From NCBI RefSeq assembly GCF_010093535.1, contig NW_022985217.1, forward strand, positions 252,553 to 316,552: a stretch of DNA of 64,000 nt, given 5' to 3'. Shown in pieces: positions 12,213 to 24,900 of the stretch. Origin of the DNA: Lindgomyces ingoldianus. Taxonomy: Eukaryota > Ascomycota > Dothideomycetes > Pleosporales > Lindgomycetaceae. Positions within the stretch are counted from its first letter, which is position 1; each line of letters starts with the position of its first letter. Position numbers and translations under genes: made by a program. The notes beneath the pieces are model-generated. The model was not told where the DNA came from. It searched no databases and saw only the letters and a list, made by a program, of their open reading frames with translations.

Positions 12213-15200
12213 ATGTACAACGCTCACCGCGGCATGGTCCCCCAAGGAGGGCCGTCCCAGCGCCTCAACGAGCTGTTGGACTCCATAAGGGCCGAGTTCG
12301 AGACTGAGTCTCAGCGTAGCGTCGACTATGAAGGCCAAAGTAAGTCCAAGTTGATATGTTTCCTCGCAGGCGCTCTTGTTTCAGCCCGCTTGAGGTGGCG
12401 ATAACCGTTTGTGGAATCTTCATTCGGGTGGCTTCTGGCGCGTTCAAGTTCTGATGAATTTGACAAACCCGAAACTACAAGCAATGCCGTGAACGCGTTG
12501 CGCGTGCCTTTTGCACCAGCTTGTGAGAACCATGGCTAAGCACCCTACACACAGTTACTCGACACATCCAAGAAATCGAGATGATTCGTGGAAAGGTCTA
12601 CGCTCTTGAGCAGCAGCATATCTCAGTCAAGACAAAGTGAGTGGGCATTCCTCTCGTGTGTATCCGGCGAAGGCCCTGTTTACGCATGCACTATGTCAAT
12701 GTGGCACAGCTCCGGGCTCGCACGCATTGTGATGGCAGGAGTGAGGTTAAGGTTTATATGTTTGGTCCTCGCCAAATAGTTTGATGACTTGCATCCGCAA
12801 TTGCTATTGGCGCAGAAGGCTTGGTTGAGCTATCTGGCAGGTACCAAGCATACAAAACTTACCCCTGCCACCAGTGTAGATCCTTGCAACGGACCATTGC
12901 TGACAACTAAATAAAGGTATGAGGATGAGATCGCGCGTCTTCAGCGTGAGTTGGAGGCCCGTGGTGGACCCAGCCAGTCCTCACAACATCACGGCCCGTC
13001 TCAACCGCCTCCCCCCTCAATCGGCCATGGCCCCAGCAACCTGTTTGGCGGGATTATGGCTGGTAGTGCGGCTCAAGGTGGCCCTGGACTTGCCCCCCCT
13101 CCACAGGAACCTCCGCAACCCCAAGGCCTTCCGCCTCATATGCCTCAGGGTCCTCCTGGATTGAACACTGCCCCAGGACCTCCTCAGCACTTTGGTGGGT
13201 ATCAGCCCGGCCCCTCGGTCAATGGTGAGCTTCCTACTTGCCTCTCTTGCTACCGAAGGAATGGTGATCGAGGCACTGACTGAAACTACACTGCGTCGGC
13301 CGTTCGGGAGTGTCATGAGAACAGTATTTTAAGCTAACACATGTTCAGGATATCCGCAGCCCACTGCTTCGCCCGGCGGGAAGCCGCGTGGAGGTCCGCC
13401 TCGAGGTCCACCAGGGCCGGCAACGCCCCAGCAGAACTCAGCTGCCCCCTATCCTGGCTCTCCCCAGGTCCCACGCCCCACACCTCCCCCTAATCAACAT
13501 CAGAACTCCATTCTAGCAGCGAGTCAGGTTCCGTTGGCCCAGAGCAACACTCTCGCTGATCTCGATATTGAGCAGCTGCCAGACAACCTCAAGAAAGAGG
13601 GCCAAGACTGGTTTGCGGTTTTCAATCCTCGTGCAAGGCGAGTCTTGGATGTTGACCTGATTCATAACCTACCCCACCAGAGTGTGGTGTGCTGTGTCCG
13701 CTTCAGCATTGATGGGCGGTATGTTGCTACGGGGTGCAACCGTTCAGCTCAAATCTTCGATGTGGAAACGGGGAATCTGGTTGCGCATCTCCAAGATGGC
13801 ACTCTCCCTGAAGACGGTGACTTGTACATCCGTAGCGTGTGCTTCAGCCCCAACGGCATGTACTTGGCTACAGGTGCCGAGGACAAAGTTATTAGGGTAA
13901 GCTGACTGCTGGTCCTAGGAAGCACATACCTCGTAGATGCTTCATCCCACGAGCTACTTTAACTAACGGTACTAGGTCTGGGACATTCAGTCTCGCCAAA
14001 TTAAACACCAGTTCACTGGCCATGAGCAAGATATCTATTCCCTAGACTTCGCTCGCAACGGACGGATAATTGCCTCTGGTAGCGGGGATCGTAGCGTTCG
14101 GCTGTGGGATCTGGAGAGCAACAAACAAGTCCTCCACCTATCAATTGAGGATGGTGTCACAACCGTGGCCATCTCTCCAGACAATCGCTTTGTCGCTGCC
14201 GGTTCTCTCGATAAGAGTGTCCGCGTTTGGGACGTGGCTACTGGACAACTCGTCGTCCGCCTCGAAGGAGAATTCGGACACAAGGATAGTGTCTACTCTG
14301 TTGCGTTCGCTCCCTCTGGCGATAAATTGGTTAGCGGCAGCTTGGATAAGACAATCAAGATGTGGGACTTGTCACCACCACCTCGCATGATGCCCGGCGG
14401 AGTCCCGGGTGGCCAGTGCATCCGCACCTTTGAGGGTCACAAAGTAAGCATTCCCCCAAATATCCTTTCGAGTGATGTCGAAGCGGTGGCATTAGGAAGA
14501 ATTAGAGCCTGACAACAAAACTTGAATAGGACTTTGTTTTGAGTGTCGCCCTCACGCCACATGGCGACTGGGTATTGAGTGGCTCCAAAGATCGTGGCGT
14601 CCAATTTTGGGATCCTCTTTCGGGTGTCGCCCAACTCATGCTTCAGGGTCACAAGAACTCAGGTAAGCCGTCCAGCAATTTTACGCAATTCCCTAATTCC
14701 ACCTGTTATTTGATGGCTGCAAAGCAGCACTCTGCATTGTCCAACGATGACATGCAACCTTGAAGGGGACTTCGCTAATATGAATTTACCTTCAGTTATC
14801 TCGGTTGCTCCAAGCCCAACAGGAGGCATCTTCGCCACGGGCAGTGGCGACATGCGCGCCAGAATCTGGAGGTGAGTGATATATCGATTTCTTTTACCCC
14901 TGGACCGGAAGCCGCGCATTTTCACAGAGGCAGGCCTTTCTCCGCCGCATGATCGTCATAGTCTTGCGGTCGTTTCAAAGGTCTCTTACGTGTCTGTGGG
15001 ATTCCCCTTCAAAGTTCTGCAAACGGGGAATGTTCCGTGCGGGGCTTGGCGCTGGTTTCTGTCTCGTACCCAGCACCCCACCCCGCCTCAACACGCAATT
15101 GACCCCCACGTGGACGGCGCCACAAGGTGACTGAAAGCGAGAACGGGGAAAGGTGGCGTGGGCCCGGTCTTCGGCGCTGTGGCGCCGGCCAATCCCCCAG

Positions 15201-15434
15201 CTTACATGCAAGATTGATCTCGCGTCAAGCTTCGTATGCAAGCCAGAGCCCTGCACGCTGCAGCTGCAGTGGTAAAAACATGTCAGACCCCGGCGCACGA
15301 TATGCGCCACATCCCACAGAGACCGCCATTTCACAGTCCTATTCTCCCAACCCCCACCTCGGCGCGCTTCTGAACGTCCTGTCATTCACCGGCTTACCGT
15401 TTGCAACAGGTTCGACAGGTATACTGGACCGTAA
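12213..15434 (+). CDS. rcoA: RcoA/Tup1-type general transcriptional co-repressor (WD40)
   Basis: Exons: 12213-12339, 12555-12636, 12917-13224, 13349-13896, 13976-14443, 14530-14662, 14796-14871, and a last short exon starting at 15419 or 15410 and ending at 15434; 585 or 588 aa. In its family Tup1 binds Ssn6/Cyc8 through its N-terminus and represses many promoters in the nucleus. The N-terminal 70 residues form the tetramerisation/Ssn6-binding helix ([39 protein letters not shown]). Residues about 80-235 are a Gly/Pro/Gln-rich linker. The C-terminus is a seven-blade-type WD40 propeller with clear GH...WD units ([23 protein letters not shown]). The body ends [13 protein letters not shown]. Without the final splice the frame stops immediately at 14873-14875; with it, YTGP or FDRYTGP is added. 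The start is set by the conserved N-terminus despite the open frame upstream. Confidence 0.9.
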
Positions 15435-15668
15435 ACGCTCTTCGTGCATCCTACCCCGGCCCCAGTATCTAGACAAACTCAGTCGGGGACAATGCTACAG
15501 CGAGGAGCCTTTGATCTAGTATTTCCTTGCCGTCCAATCAGGAATGCGCGATGCCGGTCTACCCCCTTGCTCTCGGATACAGACTTTGCTCAGCCTCCCT
15601 ACCACGATGTGCGGTGATGAATTTTCCCATACCTCACTTACCCCTTCCCATCTCTCCCTGTCTCTCTA

Positions 15669-15691
15669 TGTGTGTGTGTGTGTGTGTGTGT
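15669..15691. repeat. TG microsatellite
   Basis: About eleven uninterrupted TG units follow a short TC run and precede taggtaggtggg. It lies about 235 bp beyond the RcoA stop codon, so probably in or just after its 3' UTR. Confidence 0.9.
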
Positions 15692-15857
15692 AGGTAGGTG
15701 GGTGTTCTCCTGTTTCTTTCGATGTATGATGGTGGCTACATGGTCAGTAATGGATCTATCTTTTCGTCTGGACTGGACTGGGCTTAACTTGACTTAACTT
15801 GCAACTGAAAGGTAAAATATCTTCCATTCCAGCTGCAGGTCATGGTATTCTAGCTGT

Positions 15858-15935
15858 GGCGATGGTGATGGCGATGGCGATGATTTATGGACTGGTTGGT
15901 TGGTTGGTTGGCTGGTTGGCGGTTGGTCTTTTGGA
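15858..15935. repeat. Short tandem repeats (GATGGC and TTGG units)
   Basis: A run of gatggc/gatggt hexamers is followed by four or more ttgg tetramers (ggttggttggttggttgg). They belong to the same simple-repeat cluster as the TG microsatellite downstream of RcoA. A related gatgg-rich stretch lies at about 16058-16105. Confidence 0.75.
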
Positions 15936-18900
15936 ATGGACGACAGGGAAGGAGAGCAGATCAGTGGTTCGAATGGTTTCCTTCTTCCTTTTTCCTTTTT
16001 CCTTCCCCGACTCGAATTGGGTCTATCCCTCACCCAACCCCCTTTTCCCCTCAGAGATGAATGAATGGATGGATGGGCAGATGGATGGGCAGGTGGTTGG
16101 AGGGATAGGTTAGGGTATCGATGAGCCAGCTAGTCAGTCAGTCATGTAGACAGTGCGAGTGCGAATGCAATGATAGGTGTCCTCTTTCACACCCCCTATC
16201 ATCTCATCTCATATCTTTTCCAGTTTGATCCGATCACGGAAGCTTCTCCACCGCATTCAAGGGGGAAATTCTCGAACAAATGAAAGGGCCAGTTTCACAA
16301 CACCATGTTATTCGTATTCTCACTCTGCTTTATTTTTCTCCCTCCCCCTAGAACGTTCTTCGAAGCTGTCGGCCTGTCCTGCCTCAGTTTTCAGGTCATT
16401 TGCTTTGCTTTTCCACAGTGCGGAGATGAGGCGATCGGCGTTGTTGGCTTGGAGGACTTCGGAACCGGTCCCCATCCGATTCCACTGTGATACAAACAGG
16501 TGATTTGCAGAAAGCACTGACGCACGCACGTTCATAACGACATTGATGCGAGAGAGGGTTGCTTTTGGGATGAAGTGGATGTCTCGCGTATCGATGCGAT
16601 GGGCTGTTTCATGGCGAGAGTTTGCTTTGTGAGGGTAGATGAATGGGTGGATGGGAAGAAAGACTCTTGTCCGGCAATTGCATGCATCTCATTTCCTCGA
16701 AGCGGTGTTGTGCATCCATTCCTGACGGAACGTGGCCTACAGGATGTGCTTGTCTGTGTGGTAAGGTCTTTGCTTTTACCCAGATATGAGGTAAGACAGT
16801 GCGATGCTCGCATATCTGTGCGTTCGAGTCTGTACGGAGTTTCCCATGGGGCTGGAAAGGAGGGAGGGTGGGGTTCCGTTGGCGGTTGTGGTTGGCCAGA
16901 AGGTGTGTGCAGAAAACGCTGCTGCGTCTTGTACTTGTTGTGGTCTTAGTTGCAGGCGATAGTTTAGTTGATGAAGAGATGGCATTATACTCCGTCGCTG
17001 CGTGGATTGGAAGTGGATGGGCTAGGGGAGGATTACGGGCGAATTCATCATTGATCTACATGATGGTGATACTGAGATGAACATGATTGGTAGAATTCGC
17101 ATATTAGCTACAGCATCCACAATCACGTTCCTTTAAGTTCTGTTTTAAGGCGCGACAAATTGGCTCCTCAATGCTGAATGCATATGAAGCATGCAGCATG
17201 TAGCATATACCAAGATTACACACTCATCGTCTGTCACTTGCGAGGTCGCAACGTGGGGATACGAAGGTCGTAACCGGTTTGGGGTGCCGGCTTTTCAATC
17301 CAGCCGCCCAAGCCAGGTCGACGACGTCTTTGTCATGGGTCTGGACGTTTGTTGACCTTGACGAAATTCGCGTGGCAAGACTTGGGTGTGTCTCATAAAG
17401 TTTCTTTAGAGTGCCTATTCCCGTCGAACCTAAATGGTAATCTCCCGAGTATGGCCATTGCATCTGCATTTCAATTGTATGTTCAGAGAGATCTAAGCTG
17501 CCCGTGCGAGAGGCATGTCTGATGAGAAGGAGTTTAGACCGAGTTCTATATCTCGCATGCTCTAAATCTCTCATTAGTGGTTAACGACGCGAGGCTCCAG
17601 AAGCTGCAGGTATGATAGCCGATCGCGGCGTTGCAGGACAGTGGAAACTGTAAGCCGTCGCAGGATCTTGCTTGTTGATGGACGGGGTTTGAGCTCTGCA
17701 ACATCAGCATGTGGAATTATAGTTTTAGCGACGCGCAGTCTTCTTGATCGGTGTGTCGGGACAAGCCGATCGTGTAGGCCGTCCTCGGGACACAGTGCAT
17801 GTGTAAGTATTATTAGGAATAATATAGTTGGATAGGTGTACAGTCGAGTCAACTTCCTAGACGATTCCAAGACAGGGTATTGAAGCGCAATACCTCGCTT
17901 TCGGTGATCGACGGCTTTGGGTTAGATGTCAGGAATAGGAGGAGGAATGCAAACTCAGGTAGGGGCACATGTGTGGGGGTGGGGAAATCTACATGTAGCA
18001 CGTGAAGAAAAAAGAGAGGTTGGGGGTTCGGCCCGGGACGATGAATATGCGATGGAAGCAGATACGCGGGAATGCCAGAGGATTTCGGTCAAGGTATTCC
18101 AGGATTCCTTCGTGGGGCTGAAACGTGCAGCACCTGCCGTTGTTGAGTTTGGTTCTGTTTCGGGTGAGCTGCATTGGTGTGAACTTAGCATCTTCAACAG
18201 CTTCACCGCTGGATGCGATGACGAAAATCGTTGAACAAAAGAAAGCAAATGATGCTCCACGGTTGGGGGTGGGAAAATGCAGGCAAGATGAAGCGGTGAG
18301 AGCAACAGTATCTGCTTCATCACAAATGAGTTCGAGGTGTGGTCAGAGAAACAACGCCGTCACATCTCTGATATGCACGTCGCCCAATTGGGAGGTCTTG
18401 GCATCATCTCCCATGTTCAGGTGATTCCAAGATTCCGGTCGATGCAGGTCCAGGTCCATCCACGATTCCCCGAATAGACTAACGGTAATCAGCAGATATC
18501 TTTTGCTGTGCCAGATTCTCACAGCTGAGCTTTCCCCCAAGCTGTGTATCTCGCATTAGCCGGGCGAGCCAGATGCGATGGCCCTGAGAGAGCCGATCGG
18601 AGCCAAAGATGTGGAGCTTTGCCGTTTCAAGGAGGGTCTGCAGGACGCTATGAGGAGTGTCTCACGATTCATCTCGACATCATGCTCGGTCGACTTCTTC
18701 AGGGCGAATAACATCGCTATTTTGAATGATCGCGTCAAGCCTGGGGTTGGTGCTAGCGTGGGCACGCGCGGCTGGCCTGTTGGTTGGGTACCGATTGCAC
18801 GCAGCTAGATCCTGCAACGCCTTGCTAGCGCGCAGATTTGGCGCTGACAGGGCGGAACAGTGGGGCTTTGGGATATGAGGAAGTCACTGTGTCGTACATC

Positions 18901-21900
18901 GTGAGGAGAAGGAACAGGGGTGCTGGATCTCGGTAGCCAAGGTCCGGAGCTGATGGCAGGCAGATGCTGAAGATACGGTGCAGGGGCTGGAGATCGTGAA
19001 ATTGTGCGCTTAGCTGATCGAATGTGATGAAGTGAAGCTGCTCGGAAATAAAGATGTGACGACTTTGCCATGCTACCCTGAGACTGTACACAAGCATGTC
19101 ACTGGCGATAACAGGGTATACGGATCCGTAGTCGCAAGGCATTTCGCTCTGTCACAGCGCAGTAGGCGAGTTACTAAAGCCCCTGAGGTCGGCGATCCTA
19201 CCTTGGGCATCAAGTCACATTAATAATATCATTAGTCTTAGGGAGGGAAATCGCATTCGGGTTTAGTCGTTGAAAGACTGGCACGACTACAGGTGAGAGG
19301 GGGGAGAGAGTTCTTAGGAAGAATGACTTGTGATGAGGGGTTAGAGGTCATGGGGCTTCGATGATGGATGCCAGGGAATGAGGACGCGCGAATAAGGAAG
19401 GAGCTCGTCCCAAGGTCGGGCAAGAAACTGGCACGGCAATGAAATGGATTCACTAAGACCTTTGCTCGTTCTTGGTCTCCCTGATGATCATAGAGAAACG
19501 AAATCAGTTGCCTGAGGCGAATTTACGGGCTAGCTTTCTTTCCGTCATTTTCTGATTCCTCATGGGTGAAATTTATGCAGAATGAAAGGCTCGTCTCTGG
19601 AGACTCGAAGTAGCTTGCCGAGACATCAACCCTCTTCTCGTTTCCATGATATTTCTACTCTATACTTGAACGGAGCCCGTTGGTGACCTAGTCGGTGAAT
19701 TGTAAGGCTATGTGGCCTGCGATACAGAAAGGATTAGCTACAAGATCTAGATCGTCGCAAATAGGGGTATCCCATACCTCGAAGTTCTATATTCACTAAA
19801 GTCTCTGGGAGTGAACAGCGATCCAAACAATCTTCCATCCTCTTCTTTGCGATAATCCCAGATTGTTGAAGCTCCCCAAGCTCGTAGTAGGACGCCATGT
19901 TGTCTAACGAATTAGCATAAGGAGCTAGCAAGGCAATAGCAGAGGAACTCACAGTTTCGACTACGAGATATCTTTTCGGAGCTCGAGGTATGCTGCGGAA
20001 TTTCTAGATGATAGCGAAAAAACTGACCCCATGATGCAATCAAGGCGTCACTTAGTTTCGTGATGTCTTAAGGGAGCCTCTTCCAGCTGCTCCTCGATGC
20101 TAGTACACGGTTTCATGACAACTCAATCAGGTGTCGTGGCCGTGTCAAGCTGGATTTGGAAAAGTTCAACGTTGCAAGTCATGGCAGGGGGACTTGGTAA
20201 CAAGATGTTAGAAAGTTTCTCGGAGCCAGGAGAAGACCAGAATCCGTGGTAGAATTCATATTTCCCCTGCGCCTTTCCTTTGCGTTTAAAGCCTGACATA
20301 GCCATATTCCCACATGACGAGCTATGAAATTGTGGTATCAGCAGCCCGAGGGCAAGGGCTGCTAACCGGACCGAAAGTTATGCTTCTTTGAATGTCTGTG
20401 TCTCAACTCTGTTACTCGAGAATGGGTGGAGGGGGGCGATGATGCCACGACGGGGAAAGGGAGATGTATTTGCAAGCATGAGGCTGGTGAGCGAAACAGA
20501 ATATCGATGGCTGGCAGAAAGCTGGCTGAGCTGAGGAATAGTGATCATGTAGACTCTGCAGAAGGTGGAGATAGCATGGAGGTGCACAGACCCTTGGTGA
20601 AGGCGAGATCTAAAAGCATCTCAGATCTGCATCCGCAGCAGGAGCAAGATTCGTCTGGACACACCAATGCAGAAAATGATCGGAAATTGCGTGGCTCGGG
20701 ACCAAGGCTTCTGCGGACCGCAGTCCTGATGCCCGAGCGCAGTGAAATTCTTGCTTTATTGAATCGGAAGACGAGGGCATAGTTCGAAATGCATCTACCT
20801 GACGCAGGAGGTGTAGGGCACCCTTGTTGATCTTGTGTAGGGAGACCGGGAGAAGCACTGCATACTGGGGAAGTGTAGTCGTAGGCTGCCGGGGATATCT
20901 AACCCGCTTGCTTTTATTCTCAATTAAGGAAGCAGGTAAGAGGCGAATTTGCATGATGAATGCTTTCAAATTCGCACAGAGGTCATTCGAGATCTCAGGA
21001 GTACCGGCTAGCTGTGCGGCTTGTCTCTCCCTGAAGAATCGCCTTGTCGTGCTCATGCGGTCACTGTCAACCGAGCGTACCCGGCAGCCCACGAGCTACG
21101 TTAAAGCAGCAGCTGGGCTTGCAATGAAAGTATCAGGTTGGCAAACAATCAACTTGATCGCCGAATCTCAAAGTTTATTCAACATATCTCCCGGATATGT
21201 AATGGGCTGCATATACGGCGCAGAGCCGATAGGTGAACCGACAAAGAAGCAGTATGGTTGTTCCGTGCCGCTTTGGTCTTGGAGCTCTCATCAGTCAGTA
21301 TGAGAGTGAATTACGGTTCTAGACGCGCCTTGTGTATTAATTCCCTATTCCCCATTCGAAATACCTTGCATTTGAAGCCGCTTCGCGATCATGGATCATT
21401 ACACGGTAGTACGATGCGGTCTAGATAGGGTTTCCCGAGGGACTGGGAGTGGCGAAGGGGGAAGCTCGTCGGGGTCGTACGAGAATGCAGGAAGCAATTG
21501 AGCCTCAATGGAACCGTGGAGATTGATTCTCTCGATTGAAACGGATACCCCTTGTGATGTGATCTGACATGATCTGATCCTAGGTACGGAGGATCGAGGT
21601 TCAGCGAGCCGGGTGGAGGTGCTTTTTGGTCGGCTGATAGGCGTGGGAGATGGATTGGTTCTGGGTGAAGTATCCCCACTGTCCGGCCTGGCGAGATGCC
21701 CTTCCTCTCCTCAAGTTCGTGGGATGCAGTAGTATTGGCTGCGATGGAGTAATCCCGAGTAGGTATGGCGAGTTGCACGTTCTACGATCGGGTCTCGGTG
21801 ACGCAAACTCTATCGAGATGAGGCTTTGCGGCTGCATTTCCTCCCCATCAGCTGCGGCTTGTAATGCAAGATATGGGGTGATCGTAAAAGCCACGAGGCG

Positions 21901-24900
21901 ACGCATACCCCAAAGACTTGCACCAAACTGATCTTCTCCTGCTGCTCGATAGCATCAATATAATCCCCTAAATGCAGAGAGTGAATGTGGAATGAAACCG
22001 GCGAGCTGAAACATGGCGCCTGTCATGAGAGCAACACTTGTAGATCAACAGCCTAGCAGTCGTGTGGAAGCACCGTTGGCGAAAGTTGACAGGCCGTCAT
22101 CTCTCTCTGAAGGTGTGGCGTTGGAGGTGGTTGAATAGACTGGAGGCCTAGATTACCGCAGTGACCGCTAGTTTCGGTGTTGATACTGGATACCAAAACC
22201 CTTTGGCAGTCTGGAGGCGAACTCTTGGCGAAGTTGACGCCACGTCTCGATAATCATGTTGGCGGATGAGGAATAAGTGGCCACGAGCTCGTGGCGATAA
22301 TGAAATCGATATCATCTCTACCTGTGAATCTCGCACGCAGGAGCTGAGCGGGCGGCAAAAAGGAGGAATAGCTCCGTCGGATGCAGATATCATTGCACGG
22401 AGGGATCAAGTTTGGGAGAATTGCAGTCACGAAAAGAAGTAAGTATGATCTACTGTTCTCGAAAGTTAACCAGTGGAGCTTGGAAGCGGTCAACGAACGG
22501 ATCTACTTCTTTTTCCGGGAAGATTGACGTGCGTGTAAGGCTGGCAGGGGGACCGTAGGTTGCAGACACAGTGGACTTGAAACGACGCGCCATTCGGACG
22601 TTGGTGCGTAACCTGGCCAGAATGTGGAGGAGTGAGGCTTGCTGGATGCGCTCAGTCCTTCCGTATATGCAGGTGAAATGGAGAATGGAAATGAATAGCG
22701 ATGGGCAGGCCTACGTGACGACAATCAGTCCTCATAGCTCGTAGCCCGAGGATCGAGAGTGCAAGGTCAACGCCGGTGACAGACGGCCAGCCTCGTCCAA
22801 TTGGAGCAGCAGAACGAGGTCTGGGCGATGCAGTCATTGGCGAGAGACATTCTAGCTCACACCGCCGAAATGTGCCCGATGAGGCCGCAAGTGTGGGAGA
22901 ATTAGACTCGGAAGAACTCGAATATGGTGGGTGGTGGTGTTGTCTGTCACTCCTGGAATGGATGATGGCGTCGGCCGTTGCGTAGGGAGCACGTGTCGTG
23001 ATACTGATGGCGTTCTGGGATGAGGCTGAGTATGACGCTCAAGCCAGCGTCATCGCCGTTTGATAAGCCAGGCTGCCGACAGGTGATTGATTTGCTTCTC
23101 CGCGGCTGTTGGTGGAGACATCCAGATGCAGCAAGCCAAAGCCAAGGTCAACATGATGTCTCTTGGCAGCAGGGGCCATCAGAAAGAGAGATTTCCAGGA
23201 TACCCCAAGTAAGGGGGAAATGGGGCACGGTGATCGGCTGCGTCCGCATTGACTTCAAACTGGGCGGTTTACCTATCCTGATTAAGCTTGACAGGAGGAG
23301 GCTTAAGCTGTTCAGACTTGCTGTCAGCCAGTGAGCGGCGAGAGTGGGGTTTTGCAGTGGCGTGGGGGTGCTCGCTTCACGGAGACGCATGCTGAGGCGC
23401 GCCTTCACCGTTGAAGAGTCTGGAGGGGTTGGATGGCGGAGGGGCGTCTTGCGCCGTATCTGAGCACTGCTTGAGGAGCTCGAGTAAGAGGCGGCGAGTG
23501 CATGGGTCGCTCAGCTATTCTTTCTGTCGTTGGGTTTGAGGTTAAGCTGTGTTCTGAGCGCCGGGTGTGATAGGGATTTCGCTTGCCATGAGCCGAAAGG
23601 CCCGCTGTTTGATGGTCGTGCCCGGCGGATCATTTTCGACCCTACCGGAACGGAAACGGACATTTGTCACGACTCACAAGCCAAACAATAACACACACAC
23701 ACGTTCTACCCCATTAATAGAGCATGCGAAAGAGTCTTGCTTGAGGCGGATGTCGCCTGTCGCAGGCAAGGATGCTCACTCTGCCTCCAGACTGCTTTCG
23801 GCCTGCTTGTGTCTCCAGTGACGACAAGGGGCCGCCCAACTATTCTCCTATTGGCTGTCTTCTCATGCTCTAATTGGCTGTTAGCAGATGAGATCCTGCA
23901 CAGGGACGGAAGGCCGAGCAGCATCTTGCAAATCCTGGCCTCACCAACAAATGCGAGCTCACCTTCACGGTTGTCAGGGGACGCTTTGCCCCAATCTCTC
24001 CAATACGCGTAGGGCTGCCACACCATTCCAAGGCAGTCTCTCTTGGCTGGTGAATATTCGCTCCAACCTCGTGATGCTCCCCTGTAGCACGTCTGGGCCT
24101 ACTGCAGGTCCCCCGATTTGGATATCGATTCTCGCACCCCGGCTTTTGACCTGCGTGATCGAGTGCCCGGGAAGAGATCTTGCTGCGGTTGCTTGGCTAT
24201 GCGGCAGGCCTATGAGTTCATCACAGACAACTCTTACACATGTTTGATCGTGAGGCAAGATCAGCGGAACGAGTGCGCTCACCCTGAAGCGGTATACGAT
24301 ACCTTGGCAGGATTTGGATTTGGATTGGCTTCCGAGCCGTCATGTAGCTTGCCTTAAAGATCTAGGTAAAATACGAGACCCAGCAGCATCCCAGGATGCC
24401 AAATTGTTCCGCTGAGCGGTTTCTACTACCTGCCTCCAACCCCTCCAAGACCTAAGCGTGGTCAGGTGCGCAGGACTGAGAAAAATAACTATGGCATCCA
24501 GCTTCATCTAGCCTCTCGATCGCCAAACACGCTTCTGAAAATGCATCCGGAACCCGATGCCAACATGAGGTCTAGACTGAATGTAGAAAACGGCCGTGGA
24601 CATGCGAGGCGTTGTTGCGCGCCATGCCGGACTCGAAACGATTGCAGATAGTTTGAATTTGATTTTTCCTCGAGGAAACCCAGAGTCGAGCGGTTCTCGG
24701 GCGGTCGCTGATGGCTTCACGATGTTGAGGTTGAGAAATTGCTCCGGCTGGTCGCTTGTTGTTTCCAAGTTCACTGCGCAATGCAACGCCAATTAATGAG
24801 CCCCTGCGCCGAGGACTTGCAGCCAGGCCCATCAGGCTTACAGGACGGTTTGAGGCGGCTACATTGGGGGCATTGCATGGGAGGGGGCAGCCCTGAAGTT

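Noticed and set aside
20610..21303. Overlapping frames of about 160 codons on both strands as small genes
   Set aside because: Neither translation resembles a known family and they overlap antisense; a chance frame is more likely.
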